In this document: positions 42,008-52,430 of the stretch, one piece after another
How the letters are laid out: the number at the start of each line of letters is the position of its first letter
Position numbering within the stretch: the stretch's first letter is position 1
NCBI GenBank assembly: GCA_014607495.2
Contig: CP053166.1
Coordinates: forward strand, 10,186,455-10,250,454
From: Carposina sasakii
Lineage: Eukaryota; Arthropoda; Insecta; Lepidoptera; Carposinidae
Length of the DNA: 64,000 nt
Reading direction: 5' to 3'
Position numbers and translations under genes: made by a program
The notes under the pieces: model-generated
The model's input: only the letters and a program-made list of their open reading frames with translations
Databases searched by the model: none
What the model was told of the DNA's origin: nothing

Positions 42008-42182
42008 CAAGGTCTTATGTATTTTTTTTAACTAAAATAGTGTACTTGATATAAGACCTTAGATTAATGATTGGTCTTCGCTTCAGCGGAACGAATCATT
42101 ATTCTAAGTAAAAGACCTTAGAGATCTTACTCTGGGACTTGATTAATGTGTCCTAAAGAGAGTGAATATTTATTTATTTTTT
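42008..42182 (+). repeat. SnT2 3' end with a tiny palindrome
   Basis: AAGACCTTAGAGATCTTACT, GGGACTTGATTAATGTG and GTGAATATTTATTTATTT are the SnT2 3' end. Just before lies the palindromic CTTAGATTAATGATTGGTCT ... TCATTATTCTAAG (42058-42108), bounded by AAGACCTTA twice (42053-42061, 42112-42120). AAGGTCTTAT at 42010 pairs with ATAAGACCTT at 42051. Confidence 0.55.
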
Positions 42183-42212
42183 AAATTTATTCAAATAAAT
42201 CATGCAAATTGG

Positions 42213-42335
42213 TAGCCGAAGTGGTGATAACGTTTAAGACGTCCGCCTTCCAGTCGGACGGCGTGGTTTCGATCCTGATCACGGGTCTGTAGGCACCACT
42301 GTATTTATTTCATGTACAGACTTTGATTATAAAAT
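42213..42335 (+). mobile_element. SnT1-related SINE head
   Basis: GTAGCCGAAGTGGTGATAAC, TTTAAGACGTCCGCCTTCCA, GTGGTTTCGATCCTGATCAC and TATTTATTTCATGTACAGAC give a tRNA-like A/B-box arrangement related to SnT1 with diverged sequence; the 3' half is absent. Confidence 0.65.
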
Positions 42336-42564
42336 TGACGCTCAACTATAGCAGAGGATGGTTGGTTGTAAAATAAACGTATTTTTTTTAACAATATGAG
42401 TTTTGAAGAAAGGAAGATGATGATCTGTATTGGCACAATAAAATTCTGGGCATAATACATTCAGAGTCGAACTTAGAAACTCAGCAAGCCTAATATGACC
42501 ACCAAAAGCAGACTTGCATAAGCGGCATCTAATGTCCACAAAATAACCCTAATTAAAAATATAT

Positions 42565-42870
42565 CTAGACACGCGGTAGCGTGTCAAGCCAAAGTTCCAG
42601 CTAGCAGAACTGGCGAGCAGCACCGTGTGTAATTTTACACGAACCATTTGGAGCCACTTTTGACACCCTCATAATTCATAAACTGTTTCACGTAAACTTG
42701 TCAAATGCTCACATATTGAGACTTGCGAAATTGATATGTGCTCCAAATTTCATAAACACTTCTCAAACGTTTAGTTAGATATTAACGTCCAAAAATCGTA
42801 AATTTTATCACTGATTATTATATTTCTGATCAACGTCTCGTCTCATTAGTATGGAGACGAGACTACAAAC
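42565..42870 (-). mobile_element. Helitron-like element
   Basis: CTAG (42565-42568) abuts a perfect 7 bp stem GACACGC-ggta-GCGTGTC (42568-42585), which reversed gives stem-loop then CTAG as in Helitron 3' ends. The body includes ACACGAACCATTTGGAGCCA and CTCATAATTCATAAACTG, words I recall from lepidopteran repeats. The far end is undefined. Confidence 0.45.
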
Positions 42871-43755
42871 TTGATGCCATGTAATTGAAACCACACTTAC
42901 AACATTGTTTACAAGATTGACAATAGTATTGAACCCTGAGCGTCGTATGCAATTAAATTCCACCTTGTACAGTCGTCCTTACGAGATATATACTGGCTTA
43001 GACAAAGGACAATGCAAATCTTGGTACCAATACAATAACTACGTATACATACATCTTTAGATAGCTCGTTCTGGAGTTGTACAATTTTGTGGTGACTTCA
43101 CCTAAATGATTGTCCATTTGTGGCTAGGTACTCTCCAAGGCAAAATTATAGTAGGTATATTGTTCTGAAATACTTTTGGGAACTTGCGAAATCATATTGT
43201 AAGTAGTATGATAGAATATTTACAGCAGTTTGGGTTCATTTTAATCGTGCTAATGATCAAAAGAAAGCAATCATGATTCCCATTATATGAGTTTAATATT
43301 ACTCGTATATTATCTTAGTATAGTAGATATTTTTACTTCTCCTATTACGTATGAATCTAAATATATTTTATATGCAGGAATCATTTAATGTATCGATCCA
43401 ACCCTATGGACGCGGGTACCAGAGTTTATACATAAAAATATTTGCAATGCTCTTTAAAGAAAAAGGTGAGGAAACAGATGTGGAATACTGTACTCGAATC
43501 TTGTCTAATTTGTAAGCGAGAGCGGTATGTGACAGTTCGAACGTGTTTGTTGCGAGGCGTCTGTTTTATGTCGTGTTATTTGTGCCTATCGTGTAAATTG
43601 ATCTGGCTGGTGTGGTGTAAGTAATGAATGAATGATGAGATAATGTTTTTGATATGATTATATGGATGGTTTTGGTACTATAAGTGGTTTTTGCTTCAAT
43701 TGGATGACCAATGGAGTCATGTGTTTACAAATAACAGATATTGTTATATTGACTG
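42871..43755. other. No recognisable gene or repeat
   Basis: A 60-codon frame at 43442-43624 (Cys-rich near its end) has no support beyond being open. Confidence 0.35.
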
Positions 43756-43757
43756 TA

Positions 43758-43965
43758 CTGGTGTGGGGCTTCACTAGACAACATCTGCTGCATCTCTTTT
43801 CGTGTATGTCATAAGAGGCGACTAAGGAACTCAGGGGTGTTTCTTCAGGTGATGATATAGCAAGATGTCACAGATCTTTTATATTTTGCCCTTATAAGTA
43901 TGTTCTTCGTGATCGTGCATCTCTGGCTGTCCCATTTTGTATAGGAACACAATTGTGTACATGTT
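43758..43965 (+). mobile_element. RepA retroposon
   Basis: GGTGTGGGGCTTCACTAGAC, TGTATGTCATAAGAGGCGAC, TAAGGAACTCAGGGG, GATCGTGCATCTCTGGCTGT and GGAACACAATTGTGTACATG. Diverged but in full family order. Confidence 0.7.
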
Positions 43966-44063
43966 TTGAATGTTTGAGTGGTCCGTATTTCTATTATCTA
44001 AGAACTATACTCGTGTACTTTGTAAATGCAACATTTAACAGATATATTTGTAGTACTTCTGCT

Positions 44064-44319
44064 ATGCTGCTCTGGGGGTGAAAAAAAAACGTATAATACT
44101 ACAGCTGCTTCTCTTCCCGGGCATACTGTACAAGTCAGTAGAGGGACAAGAGGGTCTTGGTGTTTTGTAGGCGATGGCTGACCACCTGTCACTGTTAACC
44201 GAACTTGTACATCTGAACTATACCCTCAAAATTGGTCAGAAATGGCACCATGTGGTTCTATCGGCCCTTGGTGCTCTGCCTACCCCTTAAGGGATAAAGG
44301 CGTGATTATATGTATGTAT
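44064..44319 (+). mobile_element. RepB retroposon, full length, with TSD
   Basis: ATGCTGCTCTGGGGGTG, an A run, ACTACAGCTGCTTCTCTTCC, GTCAGTAGAGGGACAAGAGG, GGTCAGAAATGGCACCATGT, GGTGCTCTGCCTACCCC, then (TATG)n. Perfect 11 bp duplications GTACTTCTGCT at 44053-44063 and 44320-44330. No LINE coding part and no clear Pol III boxes. Confidence 0.9.
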
Positions 44320-44330
44320 GTACTTCTGCT

Positions 44331-45450
44331 GAAAATCTTCAGTTTCTAGCGTTACATAAATATTTAGACATAATGTGATAAAACAACCTTTGTTAAGGTT
44401 CTATAGTAGGTTTTAAGGAAGAAGTTAATCCATGTTAAGTCCATATCTTACTACGCTAAATTTGGACGTAGGATCTTCGAACTTAGAAAACACAGCTGTG
44501 TTTGTACGGATGAATGTCTTAGTCGCTGTGACCCTATACCTTACACCACACAATATACATTAGGACATATTTCAACTTGTTCCTCAGGGCGCGAGTTGTT
44601 TGCGTCACGTCGTGACACGTCCGTGACGCGAGGATGCGGCACCCCCATTATTTCGTTAAGGACTCGTCTAACTAATGCGGTGCGTGGTACTGGCTTAAGG
44701 TTATTTTTAAGTGAGACGAAAATAATTTATACTCGTAGGATTTTGGTGATATATTTGTATCACAATTTTGCTGTGTATTAAGTTATATATATATTACGTA
44801 CTATTGCTTATCTTGGTGTTCTCTGATGATCTGTCATTTTTAATGGTAGGATTGCTGGCAGCTCTTGTCTGCTGAGATAAAATTCTTTCATATAAAGGTA
44901 AATAGGCATTTTGTTCGGATCTGTGACCCACCAGCGACCACTAACGAAACTAGTCGAAGTATGTGAACGACCATAAATATTACCCAATGAGATGAGTCGC
45001 ATTCCTCAAAAGCATGGGATTTTTTTTAAGCAAAACAAGATTTAATATAAAAACCTAATTTTTGTATATCCATTTGCTTCAAAATGTATAAAATGCTTAC
45101 AAAAATGCAATATTACAATACCTATAGGTATAAATTACCAAACTGTATATTTGTCTTCATCGGTTTGGCCATAATATAATTAAACTTATTTGAGTCGATA
45201 AACTTATAAACGTCTTTGAGTACATGTATTTTAACCACTGTAGCTACACACTGATATTCTATATCAACAGCATACTATACATTGATGCCTACATTGTCTA
45301 TGTTGTATGTGATATTCTATAGTAAATACATTAATTATCACTGAGCAGTGACTCGGAAAATACGCTGTTTCCTTTCAGGCACTATACCTATTCATAGAGA
45401 CTGTTATACTCGTACATAGACTTCTATACAGCTAAGCTAGTAAAATCATT
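44331..45450. other. Spacer with a CpG patch
   Basis: At 44588-44645 GCGTCACGTCGTGACACG TCCGTGACGCG contains GCGTCAC/GTGACGC inverted words. No other promoter feature. The rest is unassigned. Confidence 0.35.
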
Positions 45451-45599
45451 CGGTCTGTCAAACAAACCTAATGTTGGTTTGTATAAAGTAGGTCTGACTT
45501 TATCATTTCTCCTAAGCTTTGTCATTGGATCATAACCATTATTAGTTTCACGTTAGTGGCCATAACTTCCCGAAACATCAACTTATGTTTGACAGACCG
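45451..45599. mobile_element. 149 bp MITE
   Basis: Perfect 14 bp inverted ends CGGTCTGTCAAACA / TGTTTGACAGACCG. AT-rich centre, no coding. A related end is at 34211. Target duplication not clear. Confidence 0.75.
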
Positions 45600-45661
45600 T
45601 AACAAATATAGAAAGTAACATATAAAAAAATCAAACCGACAAATAAGTTGTATGCTTTCAT

Positions 45662-45837
45662 GGTGGGCAGCAGCGCCTCCCGTGTTGACAACATAGTCCA
45701 AAATACAAACTGCGGTCACAAACCCGCCTGCCCAACGTGGTGACTATGGGCAAATACCCCCCATGGCAGTCTTGTGGCGTGCCCTGGGGGAGGCCTACGT
45801 CCAGCAGTGGACTGCAATAGGCTGATGATGATGATGA
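45662..45837 (+). mobile_element. SnR SINE, 5'-truncated
   Basis: GGTGGGCAGCAGCGCCTCCC, GTTGACAACATAGTCCAAAA, ATGGGCAAATACCCCCCATG, GGAGGCCTACGTCCAGCAGT and a (GATGAT)n tail. Open frames here are incidental. Confidence 0.85.
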
Positions 45838-47044
45838 GGTACGTATACACCTTTTGAACCTTTCCACCGTCGTCGACGTAAATATAATTGTAAATAATCA
45901 ACTACCTACCTACTTACCTAATTTAGAAGACTCTTGTGTCAAGTTGAACCAGATCAGGTACACATAGCGGAATGCCTTACATCACATCGCACGTGTGTCA
46001 CTCTGTAATAAGAGCCCGAGCTTCGTGACGTAACTTTGTAACAGACAAATTAAGGTTAAGGAATTAAATCAGACGTACGTAAGTTTCTTGTTTGCTACTT
46101 TCCACTTTGCTGACGTGTTTGTTTATGAGATATGTCATCTTATTTGTTTTGATCTTGAGGTATAATTTATACTTGGCGAAATGCAGATTGACACTTTCCT
46201 TTTGATAATAATATAGCTTGTTTGCGACTAATTAACTTATGTATATATCTATGACTTTTTAATTATCTTAGGTATATAAAAAAACAATACGTAAGCCAAC
46301 ATGATTTACAGCTTCTTTGACTATAACACTGAGCACTGAAGAACCATTGATTGATAATCACTAAAATCTCTATTAAGAGTCGTTGAAGTAATCGTTCGTC
46401 AAACGACTCTATCAATATTAGTGCATTGAGATTCCGAAAGGTTATATAAATTAGTCCTAATAAATGTTTAACTAATCAGTATTTTTGTTGATTTAAGTTT
46501 TATTACTCGTAATAAATTTATTGTAATGATGTGTAGCTTTAGAGATTTTAGTGATTCTCAATTACTAAGGTAACTTTGGCTTAAGCCAAGTCAGGCAAAC
46601 TTAGCGATTTTGATAAGATATCATTTTAGGCAGATATAAAATCATGTTATTTACAGTTTAGTCTAAAGATATGATCAAAGAATCTAAGCTTAAATACCAA
46701 CCTACACAGCTGAAACCCTAAGTTCTATTTAAAGACAATCAAAGCCAAATTACGGAGGCAACAGCAAACTCTAATAAATATGGAACTCCAAAGAAACAAG
46801 AGAAGTTGGCCTTAACGAGGGTTGCCACAGGAATGGTCCCCGAAACCTTTCGCCAAGATTTACTCCGCTTCGAACTTCGCTTTTTAGTTCGCATTACATT
46901 TGGATAAATTAAATTGAATTTATGTGATGTGAATAGATTAGGGAAGTTGGCCTTATTAAAGTTTAAGATAGCAAGGTAGCGGCTATGGGTTGTACGATCA
47001 TTTTTTATTAATTTTTACCCGACTTTGCGGCAACACTTTGACTG
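45838..47044. other. No recognisable gene or repeat
   Basis: Single-copy sequence; nothing supported on either strand. Confidence 0.4.
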
Positions 47045-47252
47045 CTGATCTGTGTAGTGGCACTGCCTGTGGCGCCACAGGTCCTGGGTTCACATACCGG
47101 TAGGTGCAAACATTGATATGATGAATTTCGATGTTTGTTTCCGAGTCATGGATGTTTCCTATGTATTTAAATATCGTTGTTTAGTACCCACGACACAAGA
47201 AGTGTGGGACTAAGTTAATGTGTTGTAAAGTGTGTGAATATTGAGAAAAATC
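47045..47252 (+). mobile_element. SnT2 SINE
   Basis: GTAGTGGCACTGCCTGTGGC, GGTCCTGGGTTCACATACCG (B box damaged), GTTTGTTTCCGAGTCATGGA, TACCCACGACACAAGA and GTGTGAATATTGAG. Nearly complete, with a few deletions and without a clear TTTA tail. Confidence 0.75.
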
Positions 47253-47609
47253 GAGTGTAATGTATGTACGTACATATTATGTAGATAAAGGTATAGGGAT
47301 AAGCACAGGTAAAATTTTGATCTCAGAGCTATTCAAGATCAGTATTTCTAGATTAGATTTGACGTGCGGGATAAGTGCTAGTGCTTCAGAAAAATTCAAT
47401 TTTCGCCCATTATAGATTAAATATTTTATTCCATTAGCGAACATACTTAGATTTTCATTTCTAGTATTATATTTTTAGAGATGACTAAGCGTAATAAATA
47501 TCTATTGTTGCTTTGTTTTTCTTTGCTTTGTACCTGTAGGTAACGATGATTTTTTGTACAACGATGGAATAATTTATTTATTTTTCCGGGGTGCCTCAAT
47601 CATATAGGT

Positions 47610-47945
47610 ATATCTCTATTGAGGGATCGCCCACCACCGGGCCCTATACCCTCCGCTGACCCTCGGATCTGCCTACTCATGATCACGAACCAACAACGAC
47701 ACTACTGTCAGCAACGTAGAAGCCAAAGTACAAATCCAAGCTACCTAGCATGCAACCATAACATGACATAGCTGCTAATCCGAAAACCAATTAACCGAAA
47801 TGGATTTATGTAATCGACATATATTAATGTAACGCTCAATATCACCCGTGGCATCATCAGGGGTTTTCCATGTTAGTTCTGTCTACCGAACCATACTAAC
47901 TAAGAACTAAAACCAATGTATTGCAAATCATTTTTACACCCTAGA
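47610..47945 (-). repeat. Rep7, most complete copy
   Basis: Reversed order of TCTCTATTGAGGGATCGCCC, CCGGGCCCTATACCCTCCGC, GATCTGCCTACTCATGATCA, GCTACCTAGCATGCAACCAT, GTGGCATCATCAGGGG and CATTTTTACACCCTAG. The CTAG end and TC-like opposite end recall Helitrons, but no terminal hairpin was found, so the class is left open. Confidence 0.65.
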
Positions 47946-47949
47946 CACA

Positions 47950-48058
47950 TCAACATAGCCAGAAAGGATCATAAGGGATGTTAATCCCACAGCCACGTAT
48001 TAGTATAGTGAAATGAGAGTGCCCGAAAATTGCACGGAAGGAGATTATGGAACTGTAT
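47950..48058 (-). repeat. RepA, internally deleted
   Basis: ATAGCCAGAAAGGATCATAA, AATCCCACAGCCACGT and AGAGTGCCCGAAAATTGCACGG AAGGAGAT fit RepA tail-first with a large internal loss. Confidence 0.55.
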
Positions 48059-48059
48059 A

Positions 48060-49087
48060 GACCGGAATAGACGTATTAAACAATATACATTACGTGTATT
48101 ACGCATCCGGTGTTCGAGATTATTCTAGAATGAGCAATAAACCTTATCAAATAATAGCCGGGTTAACTCATATCTAATATAAAAAAAGACCACTTATCAA
48201 GGCTGCAATACGACAAAGTTTCATCTCTCCTACGTTCTTGATGATTCTACATGAGACTTTCCAAAGTCGGAATAATTTTACTTATTTGACTTATATGACA
48301 AGATTGCAGCCAAAACTGGGCTAGTGTTTACATATAATCTATTTGATTATTTACCAAAAATTAAATCAACGTTGTGCGTGATTTATAATTTTGGCGGATT
48401 GCGGCTTTGTCATAATGCTTTGTTGTTTTCGTTTAAAATAACAATGTAAGGTTTTGCTGCGACTTCACTTGTGTATTCTTAGTTAACGATTTCTTAGGTT
48501 TATAAGAATATCTGCCAGGGAGTGGCCCGCCTGGATTAAATGTTCGTACAAAGTTGGTCATTCGTACTTAACTTACTTATTGCCATTTCTAAAAGACTGA
48601 CCTATATGTTCCTTTGGTATCCCATTAAAACTGCGGACCAGTTTGTCATACAACGCCCGTAACAACGGCATCACATTCACGTCACTATAACTTAAAACTG
48701 GTATTATATACACCAAAAGAATGATTTCTTTTTGGAAGTTCCAACTTGTTGTCAGTTTGTCTGTGCACACTAATCTCAGAAACGACTTTTCGTAAGTTTT
48801 CAGGAATTATTGTACAGTCCTAAACGCCACTTAACATATAGGCTCTTTTTTTGTTTTTATCCCGGATAATTTAGATATTTTATTTTTTTCTGAAAAACCT
48901 CCATAATATGTCAAACTACCAGTGTATGGTTTTTGAATCTGATCCACTTTATATATAACTAAATTTGTTTAACCAAAATGTTTTACTTTTTATCTTGACC
49001 AGATCTTATAAATCTACTAACTTGAGGACTGTACCCTATTAGATCTGGCATTATTTGCTATCAACAATGGTAGATTAAAATTAGACT
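48060..49087. other. No recognisable gene or repeat
   Basis: AT-rich spacer. Confidence 0.4.
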
Positions 49088-49232
49088 CATCATCATTCAT
49101 AGCCTATTGTAATTGTTAAGCGGTAAACGCTTACGCCCAGTCTATGTATTTCATAGACTTATAAGCCGCTAATTTGGACTATGTTGTCAACATGGGTGGA
49201 AACCCTTAATCATACCCACGGCATTGTGACAT
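49088..49232 (-). repeat. Old, diverged SnR copy
   Basis: CATCATCATTCATAGCCTAT (tail and 3' end reversed) and TTTGGACTATGTTGTCAACA, GGAAACCCTTAATCATACCC remain; most of the RTE-like part is replaced. Confidence 0.55.
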
Positions 49233-49422
49233 CTGTATGGGTAGGTTTCCGGTATACAGCAAAATCATGAAATTTATCTAATCTTGATATAGTATAAATC
49301 CAACACAACATTTATGCTATTATTAACATTCTTCTTCAATTTTGAATTTAATTTTGGCATGCTTGGTCATTATTTTGTTGCACAAAAACATGAAACTGTC
49401 TCACTGAGCCTGTCCTAGCACT

Positions 49423-49559
49423 AAGATAACATCATCTACATATCTAAAATAAGTTATCTTACTATTGTCTAACTATGAAAATAAAAATAATGAAAATAAG
49501 CTTATAGTTAACAATAGTAAGATAAAATATTATTTTAGATATGTAGATGATGTTATCTT
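49423..49559. repeat. Inverted repeat with about 45 bp arms
   Basis: AAGATAACATCATCTACATA and TCTAAAATAA...ATCTTACTATTGT (49423-49468) pair with 49511-49559. The loop is 42 bp. One small indel between arms. Confidence 0.75.
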
Positions 49560-49615
49560 GTGTTGTCTTGTTTGTATATACTAAATGAACAATTTATTCG
49601 TAATCTTAATTAAAA

Positions 49616-49664
49616 GAATAGCGGCCTAGAATAGGTTAATCAAACCTATTCTAGGCCGCTATTC
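49616..49664. repeat. Perfect 22 bp hairpin
   Basis: Arm 49616-49637 (GAATAGCGGCCTAGAATAGG TT), 5 nt loop AATCA, and exact complementary arm 49643-49664. A Mi1 tip, TACAGAGTGTAACAGAAGGG, begins at 49671. Confidence 0.85.
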
Positions 49665-49699
49665 CTCGTATACAGAGTGTAACAGAAGGGGTATTTCAA

Positions 49700-49792
49700 G
49701 TGGTTCAGCGGTTTCTCAGATTAGCGTGCACAAACGCACAGACAAACAAACCTACCGACAAACAGACAAAAAATAAAATTCATTTTTTGGGT
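49700..49792. repeat. Helitron-derived fragment
   Basis: GGTTCAGCGGTTTCTCAGAT and AACGCACAGACAAACAAACC resemble internal words of lepidopteran Helitrons (CAGACAAACAAACAAA-type). No terminus visible. Confidence 0.35.
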
Positions 49793-50368
49793 ACTATTGC
49801 GTTGATAAAGGTCTCCTATAATATTTTTTCTCATGTATCTCCCATGTACAACCATCCGTAACATTTTTATTATATGTATAGATAGATATAGAAGAAGAAT
49901 AGATATAGATAGATATGTCACTCTCACAGATCGCATGCTACCGGTGCTGAAATAAGTAAAAACAACTCGACATTAACTCGAAATATATCTCATAGATACT
50001 TGTATAAGTAATGAATTCAGTTTTAAATTTCAGTGGACTCTCTCAAATTTTAGTTGAATTTTATGCCCGTAACATAAACTTAATATATTCTTGGAGAGAT
50101 TTATACTTCATCTATTTAACGTTCAATGAACTTTAATGATTCAGTAAATTGCTTACTGATGTTTAAACTCTAACTTCGCTTTTTATGTGTATAAAAATTG
50201 TTTAATTTTTAGCCAATAAGTTTCCAGTTGGTCTGATAGGCGTATTTGTAATATTCCCGCAGACAATTTCGAAAAACTGTCAATGATAAATACGAAATTG
50301 TCAAAATTAAGCGATACGAAACCGTTCGTACGTATCTTTTTAGTTTATCAAAAAAATCTGTGCTCTTA

Positions 50369-50647
50369 GGCTCAATTTACACTGCCGCGGAATGGAACAT
50401 AAGCGATTTTTTTTAACGAAATCGTATATAGCATAATGAACTTTATATCAGCGTCAATTTCCAAATTCCGTTACGTCAAATCATCGGAGAGTTCTCGAGA
50501 ATGCGCAAGGATTCCGCGGAAGACGCGCGACTTTTTTTTTAGGTAGTTTCGTAGTTAGTTTGTTTGTTATACACTTGACATAAAGTTCATTATGCGATGT
50601 ACAAAAACTTCCATTCTGTTCCATTCCGTGGCGGTGTAAATTGAGCC
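50369..50647. mobile_element. PIF/Harbinger-like MITE
   Basis: A 279 bp element with inverted ends GGCTCAATTTACACTGCCGC / GGCTCAATTTACACCGCCAC; the arms continue GGAATGGAACA. TTA lies on both sides (50366-50368, 50648-50650). A 3 bp TTA target and GG-starting ends fit Tourist-like MITEs. No transposase. Confidence 0.75.
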
Positions 50648-50663
50648 TTAAACTATGGTTTCC

Positions 50664-50777
50664 TAGGATAGCGCTGCCGACATGGCGGCCGTAGGAAAAA
50701 CTACGCACTCTTTACGGTGCCGAAATGTGATAAGTTCCTTCAAAGGCCTGAACATGACGGCACCGCTATCCTAGGTA
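50664..50777. mobile_element. 114 bp MITE with CCTAGGATAGCG ends
   Basis: CCTAGGATAGCGCTGCCGAC on the left and the reverse of CCTAGGATAGCGGTGCCGTC on the right. A half copy is at 22378. It lies 16 bp from the preceding MITE. Confidence 0.7.
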
Positions 50778-50854
50778 TAGCTTTATGGTCAGATTGCAAT
50801 ACTCAAGATCGCCATTCTTCTTATTAAACCATTGTTCTTACGTTCGAATATCGG

Positions 50855-50894
50855 TAGCTTTCAGTATTTGCTTGGCTGTCACTCACACTCTGTA
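50855..50894. repeat. Mi3 solo end
   Basis: TTCAGTATTTGCTTGGCTGT CACTCACACTCTGTA is the right end of Mi3. Confidence 0.6.
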
Positions 50895-50897
50895 TAG

Positions 50898-50992
50898 ATA
50901 TATACATACATACATTTAATCACGCCTTTATCCCTTACGGGGTAGGCAGAGCACCAAGGGCCGACAGAACCACATGGTGCCAATTCTGACCA
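50898..50992 (-). mobile_element. RepB retroposon, 5'-truncated
   Basis: TACATACATACATTTAATCA, CGCCTTTATCCCTTACGGGG and GGTGCCAATTCTGACCAAT. TCTGTATA occurs on both sides, a possible target duplication within the Mi3 end. Confidence 0.75.
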
Positions 50993-51273
50993 ATTCTGTA
51001 TACATATAATATTTATTGCGCACAAAGAATTGTTAACAAAAAGGTTGATTAAAGCAGGTATTTTGTATACGAATAGCTCTCAAAATAATTGCTCAAATGA
51101 AATAAATAACCGCATGGACAGAAAAACCCGAATGAGGACAAACGGTATATATATTATCTCTGAGGAAAATTATGACGTTTTCTTATAGTTTTCACATGGA
51201 TAAAGCCATAGTAAATACAGACGGCTGATATGGGTTAGGGTGCCAGAACTGTAACATCATAAGGGAGATCCCA

Positions 51274-51599
51274 TGGGGATTCATCATTTACAGCTCTGAG
51301 AAGTCCACTGTTGGACGTAGGCCTCCCCCAACAACCTCCACTCCGACCGGTCGGAAGCAGCCTGCATCCAACCGATGCCCGCAAATTTGGCCAGGTCGTC
51401 CGTCCACCTCGCGGGTGGCCTTCCCACTCTGCGTTTGCCGATACGTCGTATCCACTCTAGAACTATCCGACTCCATCGGCCATCAGTTCTTCGAGCTATG
51501 TGCCCTGCCCATTGCCACTTCAGCTTGCTGAACCGTTGAGCTATGTCGGTGATCTTTGTACGTCTGCGGATCTCTTCATTTCTGATTCGATCACGCAGA
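51274..51599 (-). mobile_element. RTE LINE 3' fragment in RepA, with TSD
   Basis: A 326 bp 5'-truncated copy flanked by perfect 9 bp duplications GAGATCCCA (51265-51273 and 51600-51608). Its tail (reversed) is a short non-TGATGA sequence after the stop. Confidence 0.85.
51284..51598 (-). pseudogene. RTE reverse transcriptase C-terminal fragment
   Basis: The open frame includes LRDRIRNEEIRRRTKITDIA, KLKWQWAGHIARRTDGRWS, RRVGRPPARWTDDLAK and LLGEAYVQQWTS. This is the C-terminal end of RTE-clade ORF2. The frame is free of stops, but the endonuclease and polymerase domains are missing. The apparent start Met comes from flanking RepA sequence. Confidence 0.85.
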
Positions 51600-51739
51600 G
51601 AGATCCCAAGCATAGCGGGGAATATTAGTGATGATTTGCTTATTGCCTGAGAGAACGTCCAAGTTTCTTAGTCAACTCTTTATCACATGCATTGAAGGAG
51701 ATGCAGCTGATGTATTCTAGTCAAGACCCGCATCAGAAC

Positions 51740-52129
51740 AGGGTAATAAATATAAAAGTTATATCACCAAGTTAAAAGTTGTTTCGCCGGAGGATTTTAG
51801 ATAACGTGAATAATTCTTTAAGTACCTAAGAGTTGAAGAGATAAGAAGCCACGAAGGCAGATTGTGACGAGGAGTTGCTATAGATATATAAAAAGGATTT
51901 ATAGCTCTCATCAAAGATCTTATCGCTTCTTAGTATTCTCTGACGATAACTATATGTATATCAAAGGTATGTATATTATATGACACGCACTAGTAAAAAA
52001 AGGCTTCTACTTGTATAAATGGGCGCCTTCTTACGTTAGGTTATACTCGTATTAGAACTATTAAAATAATAACGCACGAGCCAAGCGAGCAAAGTGACCA
52101 GCGAAATGATAGTAAGTTTATTTCTTTCA
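51740..52129. other. No recognisable gene or repeat
   Basis: Unassigned AT-rich spacer. Confidence 0.4.
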
Positions 52130-52139
52130 TATAGTTTTA

Positions 52140-52420
52140 GTTCTTCTATGCTGCTCTGGGAGTGAAAAAAAAAACGTATAACACTACAGCTGCTTCTCTT
52201 CCCGGGCATACTGTAAAAGTCAGTAGAGGGACAAAAGGGTTTAGGTGTTTTGTAGGCGATGGGCTGACCACCTGTCACTACTAACCGAACTTGTACGTAC
52301 ATGTCAACTTTACCCTCAAAATTGGTCAGAAGTGGCACCATGTGGTTCTATCGGCCCCTGGTGCTCTGCCTACCCTGTAAGAGATAAAGGCGTGATTATA
52401 TGTATGTATGTATGTAGGTA
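52140..52420 (+). mobile_element. RepB retroposon, full length, with TSD
   Basis: A 281 bp copy from GTTCTTCTATGCTGCTCTGG through CCCGGGCATACTGTAAAAGT, GTAGGCGATGGGCTGACCAC and GGTGCTCTGCCTACCCTG to (TATG)n. Perfect 10 bp duplications TATAGTTTTA at 52130-52139 and 52421-52430. With 44064 it sets the 5' end of the family. Confidence 0.9.
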
Positions 52421-52430
52421 TATAGTTTTA

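Larger units (their letters stand above)
51205..51737 (-). mobile_element. RepA retroposon split by an RTE fragment
   Basis: Left part: GGTGCCAGAACTGTAACATC, ATAAGGGAGATCCCA. Right part: AGCATAGCGGGGAATATTAG, GCCTGAGAGAACGTCC, GAAGGAGATGCAGCTGATGT. Broken exactly at GAGATCCCA. Confidence 0.8.

Noticed and set aside
44588..44645. CpG-rich palindromic GTCACG/CGTGAC cluster as a promoter
   Set aside because: No TATA, initiator or splice donor nearby; too little to support a regulatory call.
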